Assembly: GCA_951812315.1 (NCBI GenBank)
Contig: CATOSA010000016.1
Location: 1 to 42,612, forward strand
Length of the DNA: 42,612 bases
DNA from: an uncultured Burkholderiales bacterium
GTDB lineage: Bacteria; Pseudomonadota; Gammaproteobacteria; Burkholderiales; Eutrophovitaceae
Direction: 5' to 3'
The translations under genes were made by a program, and so were the position numbers. Every line of letters begins with the position of its first letter. Position 1 is the stretch's first letter. The notes beneath the pieces were generated by a model, which was not told where the DNA came from, did no database searches, and was given only the letters and a program-made list of their open reading frames with translations. Shown piece after piece: positions 9,042-18,057 of this stretch.

Positions 9042-9243
9042 TACCAAAACCCCTCGCAAAAAAGATTGCAAGTGTAGCGCATGTCGGGCCTCACAGCGGC
9101 ACCGGAGTTTCGTTTGACGCCGGGCCTGATCACATATTTGGCGGCCAACCGCGGGCACATTGCGTCGATTCTCGTTGGTATGGATGTTGCATATCAGTCC
9201 TCCCATAGCCACGCGCTATCGTCCAAACAACGCAACAATCCCG

Positions 9244-10524
9244 ATGGCTGAATCCAACATCGCTGCATCTACCATGGCTCCCGGGTTCATCCGCAAGCTC
9301 GCCAATTCTGCCATCGACATAAATGACGACGAGGTGATGCGTCTTCGCAAGACGACGCTTCTGTTGGCGAGCGGATTGATGAACGTTGCTGCCATCGTCT
9401 GGTTGGCAATTTACTGGTGGATGGGACTGAAACTTCCGACGACGATACCGTTCGGTTTCCAGCTCCTGTCGACACTGGTCGTCTATACGTTTCTTCGTAC
9501 CCAGAATTTCGAACTGTTTCGCATCGTCCAGTTGGCGTTGTTCCTGTTCTTTCCGTTCGTGGTGCAATGGTCTATTGGCAGCTTCGTCAGCTCGTCCGGA
9601 ATTGCATTACTGGCACTACTGGCGCCGATCGGCGCAATGGTGTGCTATGGGCCAAAGGAGTCAATCCCGTGGTTTGTCGCTTTTGTCGTGCTTACAGGGG
9701 TGTCGGGCGTTTTCGATTTCTATCTGGTGTCGGGCGACAGCTACGGCATACCGATGCGCACCATTGCGGTTTTCTTCGTGCTGAACTTCACGATTGTGGC
9801 GGCCGTAATGTGGCTTCTGCTTCGTTACTGCGTGCAGCAGCGCGACACGTTTCAGGAGCAGCTGTCGCGTCAACACGCGCTCGTCGAACTTGAGCGCAAC
9901 AAGTCAGATCGCTTGCTCAAGAGCTTGCTGCCCGAGCATGTGGCCGATCGTCTGAAGCACAATCCGGGAACAATTGCGGATGGTTTCGCCGACGTTTCGG
10001 TGATGGTCGCTGACGTTGTTGGTTTTACCCGACTTGCCGAGGAACTCACTCCGAAACAAGTGGTGTCGTTTCTTGACACAGTGTTTTCCCGGTTCGACGA
10101 ACTCAGCGACAAGTATGCACTGGACAAGATCAAGACCATAGGCGATGCCTACCTGGTAGCAGGAGGGCTGGAAGGCGATGACACGGATTATGTTGACCGG
10201 ACCGCCAACATGGCGCTGGAAATGATTGAGATCGCGCGCAGTGATCCGGGTCTGCGCAGCCATGGACTGCAGTTGCATGTCGCTATTGCGACCGGTCCGA
10301 TCATCGCCGGAGTGATCGGTTCCAAGCGCTTCATGTATGACGTGTGGGGTGACACCGTCAACATCGCATTTCGTCTTATTGGCGCAGCGCCCAACGACAC
10401 GATCGCCGTCGACAAAACGACGTATCGCCGTATCAGCCAGCGCTACAGGTTCGAAGACGAACGCGAAGTCAAACTAAAAGGCAAAGACGCAATGCCCGTG
10501 TACAGTCTGACTGGAAAAATCTGA
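9244..10524 (+). CDS. Membrane-bound class III adenylate cyclase
   Basis: Makes cAMP from ATP. From ATG 9244 the product is 426 residues: about six hydrophobic helices between residues 35 and 205, a short coiled linker, then a CHD-type catalytic domain. Key residues visible are the first metal Asp in VADVVGFTRLAEEL (about residue 257), KTIGDAYLVAGG with the adenine-selecting Lys and the second metal Asp (about 297-301), and VWGDTVNIAFRL with the transition-state Asn and Arg. The last motif has Phe where most cyclases have Ser (NxASR). Lys/Asp at the base-selecting positions favours ATP over GTP. TTG at 9160 would add 28 residues but gives no family match. The cNMP-binding protein at 21051 is a possible effector. 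Confidence 0.9.
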   Translation: MAESNIAASTMAPGFIRKLANSAIDINDDEVMRLRKTTLLLASGLMNVAAIVWLAIYWWMGLKLPTTIPFGFQLLSTLVVYTFLRTQNFELFRIVQLALFLFFPFVVQWSIGSFVSSSGIALLALLAPIGAMVCYGPKESIPWFVAFVVLTGVSGVFDFYLVSGDSYGIPMRTIAVFFVLNFTIVAAVMWLLLRYCVQQRDTFQEQLSRQHALVELERNKSDRLLKSLLPEHVADRLKHNPGTIADGFADVSVMVADVVGFTRLAEELTPKQVVSFLDTVFSRFDELSDKYALDKIKTIGDAYLVAGGLEGDDTDYVDRTANMALEMIEIARSDPGLRSHGLQLHVAIATGPIIAGVIGSKRFMYDVWGDTVNIAFRLIGAAPNDTIAVDKTTYRRISQRYRFEDEREVKLKGKDAMPVYSLTGKI

Positions 10525-10581
10525 TCGCGCACTTTTAGCAACGTATCGGCGCGACCTGCCTCGGTCCCCCGAAGCACTGTT

Positions 10582-13263
10582 TCATACCCGCTTGTCCTCG
10601 AAAACCCATGTCCATAACTCACGAACCGAATCCACATCGGATACGACATCGCTGAGCGGAAGACGCGCGTAACTCTCACCGCGCAATCGAAGCGCGTGTT
10701 GCCGGGCGCGGAAAACCCGATACGCGTTGTTTGTGCGGCTGGCGATGTCTTTTGGTATCAGGTGAAGTTTGGCGGCAAGCGTGAGAAGGGCGAGGTTGCC
10801 GATGTTGTCAGTCAATTCCGGATGTTGAGCAGAGTATGCCAACACCAGATACTGAACGACGAACTCCACGTCGACGATTCCGCCGGGATCGTGTTTCAGA
10901 TCAAACAAGCCGCTCTCGTTCGGATGCCCGTCACGCATTTTTCGCCGCATCGCTTCGACATCGGCTCTTAGTGCAGCCTGATCGCGTTGCTGGCAAATCA
11001 CTTCGATGCGCAATTTTTCAAACGCGCTGCCCACTTGCTTGTCGCCACAGATCGCACGGGCACGCGTCAAGGCCTGGTGTTCCCAAACCCACGCCTCGCG
11101 AAACTGATAGTCGCGAAACGCTTCAACGCTGCTGATCAGCAGGCCAGCGACGCCGCTCGGCCTCAGCCGAAGGTCGGTCTCGTACAGTTCTCCCGCTGCT
11201 GTCATGCTGTTCAGCCAGTTGTTAATCCGTTGCGCGAGACGTGCGTAGTTTTCTGCGGCGTCATCGTCGTCGTCATAGAGAAACACGATATCGAGATCGG
11301 AGGCGTATCCGAGTTCCTTGCCACCCAGTTTGCCGTAACCCATGATGCCGAATCGGGGTTCATCGCGATGTCGGGTGCGAATGGCTTGCCACGCAAAGCA
11401 AAGGGTTTCTTCCAGTAGCAGCGATGCGAGGTCGGACAAATAATCGGAAAGTGTTTCCAGTTCGACGCCTCCGGCCAGATCAAGCGCGAGCAGGCGAAAG
11501 GTCTGCGCGTGTTTGAAATTTCGCAGCAAGTCCATCTGTTGTTCCGGATTGCCTGCACTCGCTTCCAGCTCTGCATGTAACTCCTTTTGAAGTCGCTTCC
11601 AGTCGGGTATGTCGTCCTTATGCGGCGCGATCAGTTCGTCGAGCAATACCGGATAGCGGGCAAGATATTCCGCCGCCCATGGGCTCGCCGAGGCGAGGCG
11701 GGCGACTGAGGCAAGGGCCTGCGGGTATTCGAGTAACAAGGCAAGATAGGATTCGCGCCGGCCGATCGTATCGATGATGTTGAGTACGCGGCGAAGGGTA
11801 ACGTCCGGGTCCGTCTCGCGCGACGCGCTTTCAATTACCAGTGGCATCAGGCGCTCGAGTCGCGCCTGCCCGGACGGGGCCATGCGTTTGAAACGCAAGC
11901 TATCGCGCTGGCGAGACAATTGCTCGAGTGTGGCCTCTGGTTCATGAAAACCCAGTGTCGTCAGCTCCGATACCGCTTCTTCATCGGACAAGGTGCCGAG
12001 CCAGATGCCACTAGCCGGGCCGCGAGAGGTGTCCTCGTTCTCCGAGAAGATCGCCTCGAAATGTTCCTGTACCGTATCTCGATGCGTCTTCAATACCGCA
12101 AAGAAGCTATCGATGTCTGCGAATCCCATCGACTCTGCGATCAGGCGCAGGTCATCCGCGGATTCGGGCAATTTCTGTGTTTGCAGGTCGTCGAGATACT
12201 GCAAACGGTGTTCAAGATTGCGCAGGAATATATAGGCATTGCGCAGTTTGCCCGCGACCTCTTTTTCGAGCAGGCCACGTTGTTCCAACTGGTCTAGCGC
12301 GCCCAGAGTCGAGCGCTCCCGGAGCATCTTCTCCTTACCGCCGCGGACCAGCTGAAATACTTGAATCAGAAACTCGATTTCGCGTATACCTCCCGGCCCG
12401 AGTTTGATGTCGTCTCCCGCGTCACGCCTGTTGACTTCGGTGCGAATCTGGCTATGCAGGTTGCGCAGGCTCTCGAGCGCCGAATAGTCAAGATGGCGAC
12501 GATAGACAAAGGGTGAGGCAAGCGACTGCAGTTGCTCGTGACGGTCCCCGGTGATGGCGCGTGCCTTCACCCACGCATACCGTTCCCACTCCCTGCCTTG
12601 CGTGTAGAAGTATTCCTCGAGCATATCAAAGCTTACGACCAGCGGGCCGCTGTCACCATACGGGCGCAGCCGTGTGTCAACGCGGAAAACGAAACCATCT
12701 TCGGTAAACTCGGCAATTGCACCAATGAGCTGGCGTGCAAGACGGGTGAAATAGTCGTGATTGTCTATCTGGCGTTCGCCATCGGTGTGGCCGTCATCCG
12801 GATAGGCAAAAATCAGATCGATATCCGATGAAACGTTGAGCTCAAAGCCGCCAAGCTTTCCCATGGCGACAATGTGCAGCGTCTGAAGCTCGCCGCTGGC
12901 GTTTCTCGGATCTCCAAACTTCGCGCGTAAGGACTGCTCGCAGAACGCCGCAGCGGCACGCAATGACTCTTCTGCCAGTGCCGTTACGGTATCCACAACC
13001 TCATGCAGATCGGCGAGGCCGTTCAGGTCTCGCGTGACGATGCGAATCATTACCTGTTGTCGAAGCTTGCGCAGCTTGTTCATGAGCTGTGCTTCATCGG
13101 CAACCGGTGTTGCAAGAATTTCGCGCATACGGGTTCGCGAAAACGGTGCGCCAAGTTCATCTGCGCCAATCGAGCAAGCCCCCGATTCGACGAGATTGCG
13201 CACGTATCGTGACAGCCGCTTGGCGCGCTCCAGTTCGTCGCGAGGGACTGATTGAGTTTGCAT
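10582..13263 (-). CDS. glnE: Bifunctional glutamine synthetase adenylyltransferase/adenylyl-removing enzyme
   Basis: Adenylylates and de-adenylylates GlnA in response to PII and glutamine, so controlling nitrogen assimilation. The 893-residue protein has two nucleotidyltransferase domains in the GlnE order: the N-terminal AR domain with AMGKLGGFELNVSSDIDLIF and the C-terminal AT domain with GYGKLGGKELGYASDLDIVF. Each is followed by its own GlnD-PII-type helical domain (GPGGIREIEFLIQ and DPGGIVDVEFVVQ). All acidic metal residues (SDxD) are present. It is slightly shorter than the E. coli enzyme (about 946), with the difference at the N-terminus. Convergent with the cyclase gene; the 58-bp gap has no clear terminator. 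Confidence 0.96.
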   Translation of the reverse strand: MQTQSVPRDELERAKRLSRYVRNLVESGACSIGADELGAPFSRTRMREILATPVADEAQLMNKLRKLRQQVMIRIVTRDLNGLADLHEVVDTVTALAEESLRAAAAFCEQSLRAKFGDPRNASGELQTLHIVAMGKLGGFELNVSSDIDLIFAYPDDGHTDGERQIDNHDYFTRLARQLIGAIAEFTEDGFVFRVDTRLRPYGDSGPLVVSFDMLEEYFYTQGREWERYAWVKARAITGDRHEQLQSLASPFVYRRHLDYSALESLRNLHSQIRTEVNRRDAGDDIKLGPGGIREIEFLIQVFQLVRGGKEKMLRERSTLGALDQLEQRGLLEKEVAGKLRNAYIFLRNLEHRLQYLDDLQTQKLPESADDLRLIAESMGFADIDSFFAVLKTHRDTVQEHFEAIFSENEDTSRGPASGIWLGTLSDEEAVSELTTLGFHEPEATLEQLSRQRDSLRFKRMAPSGQARLERLMPLVIESASRETDPDVTLRRVLNIIDTIGRRESYLALLLEYPQALASVARLASASPWAAEYLARYPVLLDELIAPHKDDIPDWKRLQKELHAELEASAGNPEQQMDLLRNFKHAQTFRLLALDLAGGVELETLSDYLSDLASLLLEETLCFAWQAIRTRHRDEPRFGIMGYGKLGGKELGYASDLDIVFLYDDDDDAAENYARLAQRINNWLNSMTAAGELYETDLRLRPSGVAGLLISSVEAFRDYQFREAWVWEHQALTRARAICGDKQVGSAFEKLRIEVICQQRDQAALRADVEAMRRKMRDGHPNESGLFDLKHDPGGIVDVEFVVQYLVLAYSAQHPELTDNIGNLALLTLAAKLHLIPKDIASRTNNAYRVFRARQHALRLRGESYARLPLSDVVSDVDSVRELWTWVFEDKRV

Positions 13264-13323
13264 ACGGTGGGTTAAAATGAACGTTTACGCTGGGTGCAGG
13301 ACTAACCTAGTGTCGGCGCCCGT

Positions 13324-13380
13324 TGAAGAAGGCTTGATTTAGCGAGCCCGATTAAACGAGCCCGGGTAATACAAGCCTGA
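13324..13380. repeat. Degenerate tandem array, about 4 x 14 bp
   Basis: Clear units are TTAGCGAGCCCGAT (13339-13352), TAAACGAGCCCGGG (13353-13366) and TAATACAAGCCTGA (13367-13380). A weaker 15-bp unit, TGAAGAAGGCTTGAT, precedes them (13324-13338). The shared core is GAGCCCG/AAGCCTG. The array lies about 60 bp upstream of glnE. Confidence 0.65.
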
Positions 13381-13874
13381 TGAAGTAATACAGTGGACTT
13401 CGGCGGCCCGTAGATGCCAACACAGGCAAAATCGGTGCGGGACTGAAATATCGCGCCAATTTGACGGTTTGGGCATCGTGTGGTGTATCGGGATTAATTC
13501 ATAAACCGGGAAATGCTTGTCAAAGGCGTGCTCCCGCGATTGTCCATGTTTTGGATCCGCGGGCGTCCGCGGACAGGGAATTCTTCAAGATTGCGTCAAT
13601 CTTAACCGAAGACGCTTTTCAGACACGCCCGGTGGCGAGAACTTGTTAGTAGGCAATGGATTAAATTGGGAGTGTTGCAGTACCCGTTGGCGTAAGGCAA
13701 TGCGTGTGGAGCACAGTTTGCTAGCTTCCGTATTCCAGGAAGGATTTGTTTTCAGAGGCAATGTGCCTCAACAGAATTCGGTGATCGGTGGCAGGGGAAT
13801 AACAAGGCTATTGCTCAATGTCGATTGTTCGTGCTTTGGTGGCAGATTTTTCCCGGGTGCGAATAGGTACATAG

Positions 13875-13911
13875 GACCGCTAAGAGACCGTTGGGCGAGA
13901 CCGTTGGGCTG
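13875..13911. repeat. Short tandem array, about 3 x 11-13 bp
   Basis: GACCGCTAAGA (13875-13885) is followed by GACCGTTGGGCGA (13886-13898) and GACCGTTGGGCTG (13899-13911). The 11-mer GACCGTTGGGC occurs twice exactly, 13 bp apart. Confidence 0.6.
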
Positions 13912-14013
13912 CGAGGTGACGCAACCCGCTTTTGAGCGATATTCGCAACGCGCTCGCAACGTCTGGTCTCGGCCATTGTGGCTGCCGGCACTTCAACTGA
14001 ATACGATTCGGCG

Positions 14014-14070
14014 GGACTTGAGCGACCTGGCGACTACGGACTTGGCTCTGACTGATTTGGCCCCACTTAA
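14014..14070. repeat. Weak degenerate array of GAC-led units just before yhdP
   Basis: Successive units begin GACTTGAGC, GACCTGGC, GACTACG, GACTTGGCTCT and GACTGATTTGGC. Unit length varies from 7 to 12 bp, so this is the least certain of the arrays. It ends a few bases before the GTG start of yhdP. Confidence 0.4.
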
Positions 14071-14076
14071 AGCATA

Positions 14077-17000
14077 GTGTTCTTCAAATTCCTCAAGCAT
14101 GGGTCGGCATGGACGTATCGTCTTGTTACCTGGCTGTTACTGTTTGTCGCGATTTGCGCTGGCGCTGCGATTGTTGCGCTTCGTTTCTTTGTGTTGCCGA
14201 TTGTCGATGACTACAAGGATCCCATAGCGCAGTCAATAGCACGGACGATTGGCCAGACGGTAGAGATCGGAGGCATCGAAGGCGATTGGCGCGATTTTCG
14301 ACCTCAGCTCAGACTTCTGGACGTGCGCATTCATGAAGCCGGTGGTGCGCAGACACTGGCTTTCGAGAACGTAGACACGGCTCTGTCCTGGCGCTCGTTT
14401 ATTGCCGGCAACATCGTCTTCAAGCGCATCGAGATTGCCGGATCGGACCTGGAGATCCGGCGCGATTCGCTGGGGACTCTATGGGTTGCCGGGACGCCGA
14501 TCGCGCGCGGCGAACCCGGCAGCCGCTCCAGACTTGCGAACTGGTTGCTCAGGCAGGGGCGGGTCGTCGTCCACAATGCGCGCATATCATGGATCGACGA
14601 GATGCGGGCAGCGCCAATCCTGGTCGTCGATGACGTCACGATCGAAATGGAAAACTCCAGATCGGATCATCGCTTTCTCGTGAGCGGCGCACCACCGGTG
14701 GAACTGGCTTCAGCAGTCTCGCTTAGTGCTGAATTCAGCGGTGAGCGAGTTCGTGATATAGCATCCTGGGAAGGGGAGATTTTCGGTGGATTCGAGTACG
14801 CGAATCTGGCCGTTGCCCAGCAATGGATGTCGTTGCCGGTTGACTTTGACGCCGGTCTTGGCCAGCTGAGCGTATGGATGGACGTGTCAGAAGGGCAGGT
14901 AACCCATGTCGTTGCCGAGGGAAATCTTGTCAATGTGGGTGCGCGGCTTGCGCCGGATCTCGAGCCACTTGCACTTGCCAACCTGTCGGGCCGGTTCCAG
15001 TGGGACGGCGATGAGCTCGGGGAAACATTCGCGATGTCGCAGTTGACGCTGGAGACCTTTGGTGGCGTCAGGCTGCCTCCGGCAAGTATCGAGATCCGCA
15101 AGCCATATTTGACACGTGCGCCGGTTGAATTAACAGTCAGTGCGCTTGCGCTGGGGCCCGCTGTCGCTTTGAGTAAATCGTTACCCGTAGATGCGGCGTT
15201 CGGTGAACAACTGTCCAGGTTCGAACCCGAAGGCGCCATAGATGACTTGACAGCAAGGTGGGTCACGCCGGAGAACGGCGAAAATGGCGCTTATGAAATC
15301 GCCGCACAGTTCAGCGATCTGGCGATCAAACCAGTCGACAAGTTACCTGGGTTCAGTGGCATGAGCGGCACGTTCAACGTGTCGACTGAAGGCGGCTCGG
15401 TGTCGCTGAAGACGGAAGCGGCGCAACTGGCGTTTCCGAAAGTGCTCGTTGAACCGGTTGCGTTCGACTATCTGGATGGCAACGCTGACTGGACGACCGA
15501 AGGCGGACAGCTGCAGGTCAACATTCGCAATGTGTTATTTACCAATGAACATGCTGCAGGCAAGGCGAGCGGCACCTATCACTTCGCCGGAACAGACAAG
15601 GGCAATATAGATCTGCGTGCGATTCTCGTGCGAGCGGATGCCCAGCACGTCTGGCGTTACTTCCCCAATATCTTTCCGAAAGTGCACGCCTGGTTGAAAC
15701 AAGGGCTGCTGGCAGGACATTCGGAAGGTGTACGTTTACACCTTGCCGGGCCGTTGCATAAATTTCCGTTCGCTGACAAAGGCGACGGTATTTTCGACAT
15801 CAGGGCTGCAGTTCAGGATGCGTCGCTGCGCTTGAAGGAAGGATGGCCGGTAATTGAAGGGATCTCTGGTGATTTTCTTGTAAACGGTGATCGCATTGAT
15901 ATCGAGCCCCGGTCTGGCGTCGTGATGGGCGTTGACATTTCCGACTCGCGCGTTTCAGTAGTGGGACTTGGCAGCGGGCGCGAAAGGGTGGTCGCAGACG
16001 GTAGCGCGACCGGAGGGGTTGGTCAATTGCTGCGCTACATCTCCAGTAGTCCGGTCGCCAGATACACCAAAGGCAGCACCGCGAACATGAGCGGTGTCGG
16101 CACCGGCAAAGTTACTTTGCGGATGGATTTACCTCTTCGCAACCCGGCGGATGTTTCCGTGGACGGTCGCGTTGATCTGGCAGGAGAGTACTTTACCGTG
16201 AGTTCGCGCGTGCCGGTTCTGCGCAACTATGCGGCGAGGGTGGAGTTCAGCGAGGACCGCGTGATGTTGCACGATGGCCGGGCTCTGGCGCTCGGAGGGG
16301 AATTGCGTTTTGGCTCGAACGAAACGCCACGAGGCACAATGGAGATCGGAATGTCCGGCACGATTGCTGCCGCCAGCCTCGCCGCGTTTACGCGCAGCCC
16401 GCTTCTCGCGCACTTGTACGGAGATGCAAAATGGAACGGGCTGTTGGTATTCAACAAGGGTAAATCGCATCTGCATGCTGTGTCAGCGCTGGTTGGGATC
16501 GGCTCGCGTTTGCCCTCGCCGATGGACAAACCGGCACCGAGCGCGCTGCCCGTCATGTTTGATGTGTGGTCGAAGGGCAAGGCAGGTTACGAGTACAAGT
16601 TGAATATCGCGAAAATCGGCGATGCGCGATGGATGGCGCGAAGTGGCGTTATCGGTCGAGGGTCAATTGTATTTGGTGGCGCGGCGAAATTGCCGCCACA
16701 GGGACGCGGAATCGGGATTGAAGGTCAGGTCGCATTTTTCGATCTGGACGGCTGGCGCAACGTGTTCGTCAAAAGTCAGTCGCAAAACGCGCGCGGTGGA
16801 GTGGGTAATTTTGATTTGCTGGATTTGAAGATTGACAGGTTTCGTCTCGCCCGGCGCGTGTTTGGCGATATGCGCGTTCAGGGCGAGCGCGAATCGGCGA
16901 ACTGGAAAATCTTTCTTGCTGGACCTCAGGCCGAAGGCATCATTTCAATTTCACAGAACACGGACGGTGGTGATCGCGTCAACGCGAGATTTTCAACACT

Positions 17001-17910
17001 TGCAGTGCCGCCACGGGAAGTTACCATTTCGGCGCCTTACGAGGAGGAGGAAGTCGATCGTCACCGAAGGTTACCTCCCGCGTTGAACGCGGTTGTAGAA
17101 GACCTCAGATTCGAAGGCAAACTGCTCGGTCGGCTGGAATTGCTCGCCGAACCCGACGAAGACACATGGCGACTCGAGCGTCTGGCGATCTCCAATCCCG
17201 ACGGGCGAATGGACGTCAAGGGCAAGTGGTATATGACGGGGCGGCCACGTACCGAATACGTCGCGCGTCTGGAGGCATTCGATATTGGCAGATTCTTCAA
17301 TCGCCTGGGCTATGCGGATTCCGTCGTCGGTGGAACAGGAACATTGACGGGGCCGGTGAGCTGGCTGGGTGGCCCGTTCCATCCGAATTTGGCAACGTTG
17401 ACCGGGAAACTCAAGCTCAACGCTGCTGACGGGCGATTTGCCCAGGTAGATCCTGGGGGGGGCCAGTTACTTGGCATTCTAAGCCTGCAGGCATTACCGC
17501 GTCGCATGACGCTCGATTTCAAAGATGTTTTCAGCGTCGGATTCAGTTTTGACAGCATCACGGCCAATGCAACCGTCACCGAAGGAATCGTCCAGACACA
17601 GGATTTTCAGATGGACGGGCCCGCGGCCCAGGTAAAAATGAATGGCATCGTCAACCTCGCTGCCGAGACCCAGATTCTCGACGTTTATGTACGCCCACAG
17701 CTATCCGGTGCTGCGGCAGTGGCCGGAGCAGTAGCGGTTAGTCCGATTGCGGGGGTGGCTGTTTTGCTGGCACAGAAAGTCCTCGGTGACCCCGTAGAAG
17801 TGGCCGCATCGCGTGCCTACCACGTGACCGGGGCGTGGGCCAATCCGCGCGTTGAACGCATCAAGCGCGAGCTGAAACAAGCCGAGGCCCCGTCCAAGGG
17901 TGGGCGATGA
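14077..17910 (+). CDS. yhdP: YhdP-family AsmA-like envelope protein
   Basis: Large inner-membrane-anchored protein of the AsmA-like/VPS13-like bridge group. YhdP with TamB and YdbH is implicated in phospholipid transport to the outer membrane. The 1277-residue product has one N-terminal transmembrane helix (about residues 14-36) with a long periplasmic part rich in beta strands. The N-terminal region has IARTIGQTVEIGGIEGDW and the C-terminal AsmA-like region has LLGILSLQALPRRMTLDF, both YhdP-typical. Length fits the family (1260-1300). GTG at 14077 is used; no better start lies downstream before the membrane helix. A run of eight G at 17455-17462 lies in the coding sequence and is in frame. 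Confidence 0.92.
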   Translation: MFFKFLKHGSAWTYRLVTWLLLFVAICAGAAIVALRFFVLPIVDDYKDPIAQSIARTIGQTVEIGGIEGDWRDFRPQLRLLDVRIHEAGGAQTLAFENVDTALSWRSFIAGNIVFKRIEIAGSDLEIRRDSLGTLWVAGTPIARGEPGSRSRLANWLLRQGRVVVHNARISWIDEMRAAPILVVDDVTIEMENSRSDHRFLVSGAPPVELASAVSLSAEFSGERVRDIASWEGEIFGGFEYANLAVAQQWMSLPVDFDAGLGQLSVWMDVSEGQVTHVVAEGNLVNVGARLAPDLEPLALANLSGRFQWDGDELGETFAMSQLTLETFGGVRLPPASIEIRKPYLTRAPVELTVSALALGPAVALSKSLPVDAAFGEQLSRFEPEGAIDDLTARWVTPENGENGAYEIAAQFSDLAIKPVDKLPGFSGMSGTFNVSTEGGSVSLKTEAAQLAFPKVLVEPVAFDYLDGNADWTTEGGQLQVNIRNVLFTNEHAAGKASGTYHFAGTDKGNIDLRAILVRADAQHVWRYFPNIFPKVHAWLKQGLLAGHSEGVRLHLAGPLHKFPFADKGDGIFDIRAAVQDASLRLKEGWPVIEGISGDFLVNGDRIDIEPRSGVVMGVDISDSRVSVVGLGSGRERVVADGSATGGVGQLLRYISSSPVARYTKGSTANMSGVGTGKVTLRMDLPLRNPADVSVDGRVDLAGEYFTVSSRVPVLRNYAARVEFSEDRVMLHDGRALALGGELRFGSNETPRGTMEIGMSGTIAAASLAAFTRSPLLAHLYGDAKWNGLLVFNKGKSHLHAVSALVGIGSRLPSPMDKPAPSALPVMFDVWSKGKAGYEYKLNIAKIGDARWMARSGVIGRGSIVFGGAAKLPPQGRGIGIEGQVAFFDLDGWRNVFVKSQSQNARGGVGNFDLLDLKIDRFRLARRVFGDMRVQGERESANWKIFLAGPQAEGIISISQNTDGGDRVNARFSTLAVPPREVTISAPYEEEEVDRHRRLPPALNAVVEDLRFEGKLLGRLELLAEPDEDTWRLERLAISNPDGRMDVKGKWYMTGRPRTEYVARLEAFDIGRFFNRLGYADSVVGGTGTLTGPVSWLGGPFHPNLATLTGKLKLNAADGRFAQVDPGGGQLLGILSLQALPRRMTLDFKDVFSVGFSFDSITANATVTEGIVQTQDFQMDGPAAQVKMNGIVNLAAETQILDVYVRPQLSGAAAVAGAVAVSPIAGVAVLLAQKVLGDPVEVAASRAYHVTGAWANPRVERIKRELKQAEAPSKGGR

Positions 17911-17937
17911 CAACACGCGCGGTATGCTGGCAGGTAT

Positions 17938-18009
17938 CGAGATCAGAATAGATGGCGAGACCAGAATAGATAGCGAGACAAATGTAGATGGTGAGATCAA
18001 TATACCGGG
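17938..18009. repeat. Degenerate tandem array, 4 x 18 bp
   Basis: Four exact-length units: CGAGATCAGAATAGATGG (17938-17955), CGAGACCAGAATAGATAG (17956-17973), CGAGACAAATGTAGATGG (17974-17991) and TGAGATCAATATACCGGG (17992-18009). The first two differ at two positions; divergence rises to the right. It begins 27 bp after the yhdP stop and fills half the yhdP-tldD gap. Confidence 0.88.
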
Positions 18010-18057
18010 GCCGCGGGACGGCTTGTCCGTTAGTCAACTTCAGATGAAGGGAATATT

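Larger units (their letters stand above)
13264..14076. other. 813-bp gap without a convincing gene; hairpins and degenerate repeats
   Basis: This is the longest non-coding stretch, between the divergent glnE and yhdP genes. It holds three degenerate tandem arrays (13324-13380, 13875-13911, 14014-14070). Two perfect short hairpins are present: TCCGCGG/CCGCGGA at 13556-13573 with a 4-nt loop, and AAGATTG/CAATCTT at 13587-13603 with a 3-nt loop. A 186-codon open frame at 13517-14077 exists but shows no domain-like pattern and its end is simply translated repeat. Promoters for both flanking genes must lie here; I could not identify a convincing -35/-10 pair. Confidence 0.6.

Noticed and set aside
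13517..14077. 186-codon plus-strand open frame ending at the yhdP start
   Set aside because: No domain-like pattern or signal, odd composition (many Cys/Trp/Arg), and its C-terminal part is just translated GAC-led repeat. Better explained as spacer.
14667..15266. 199-codon minus-strand frame opposite yhdP
   Set aside because: Ser/Pro-rich antisense frame within a confident gene.
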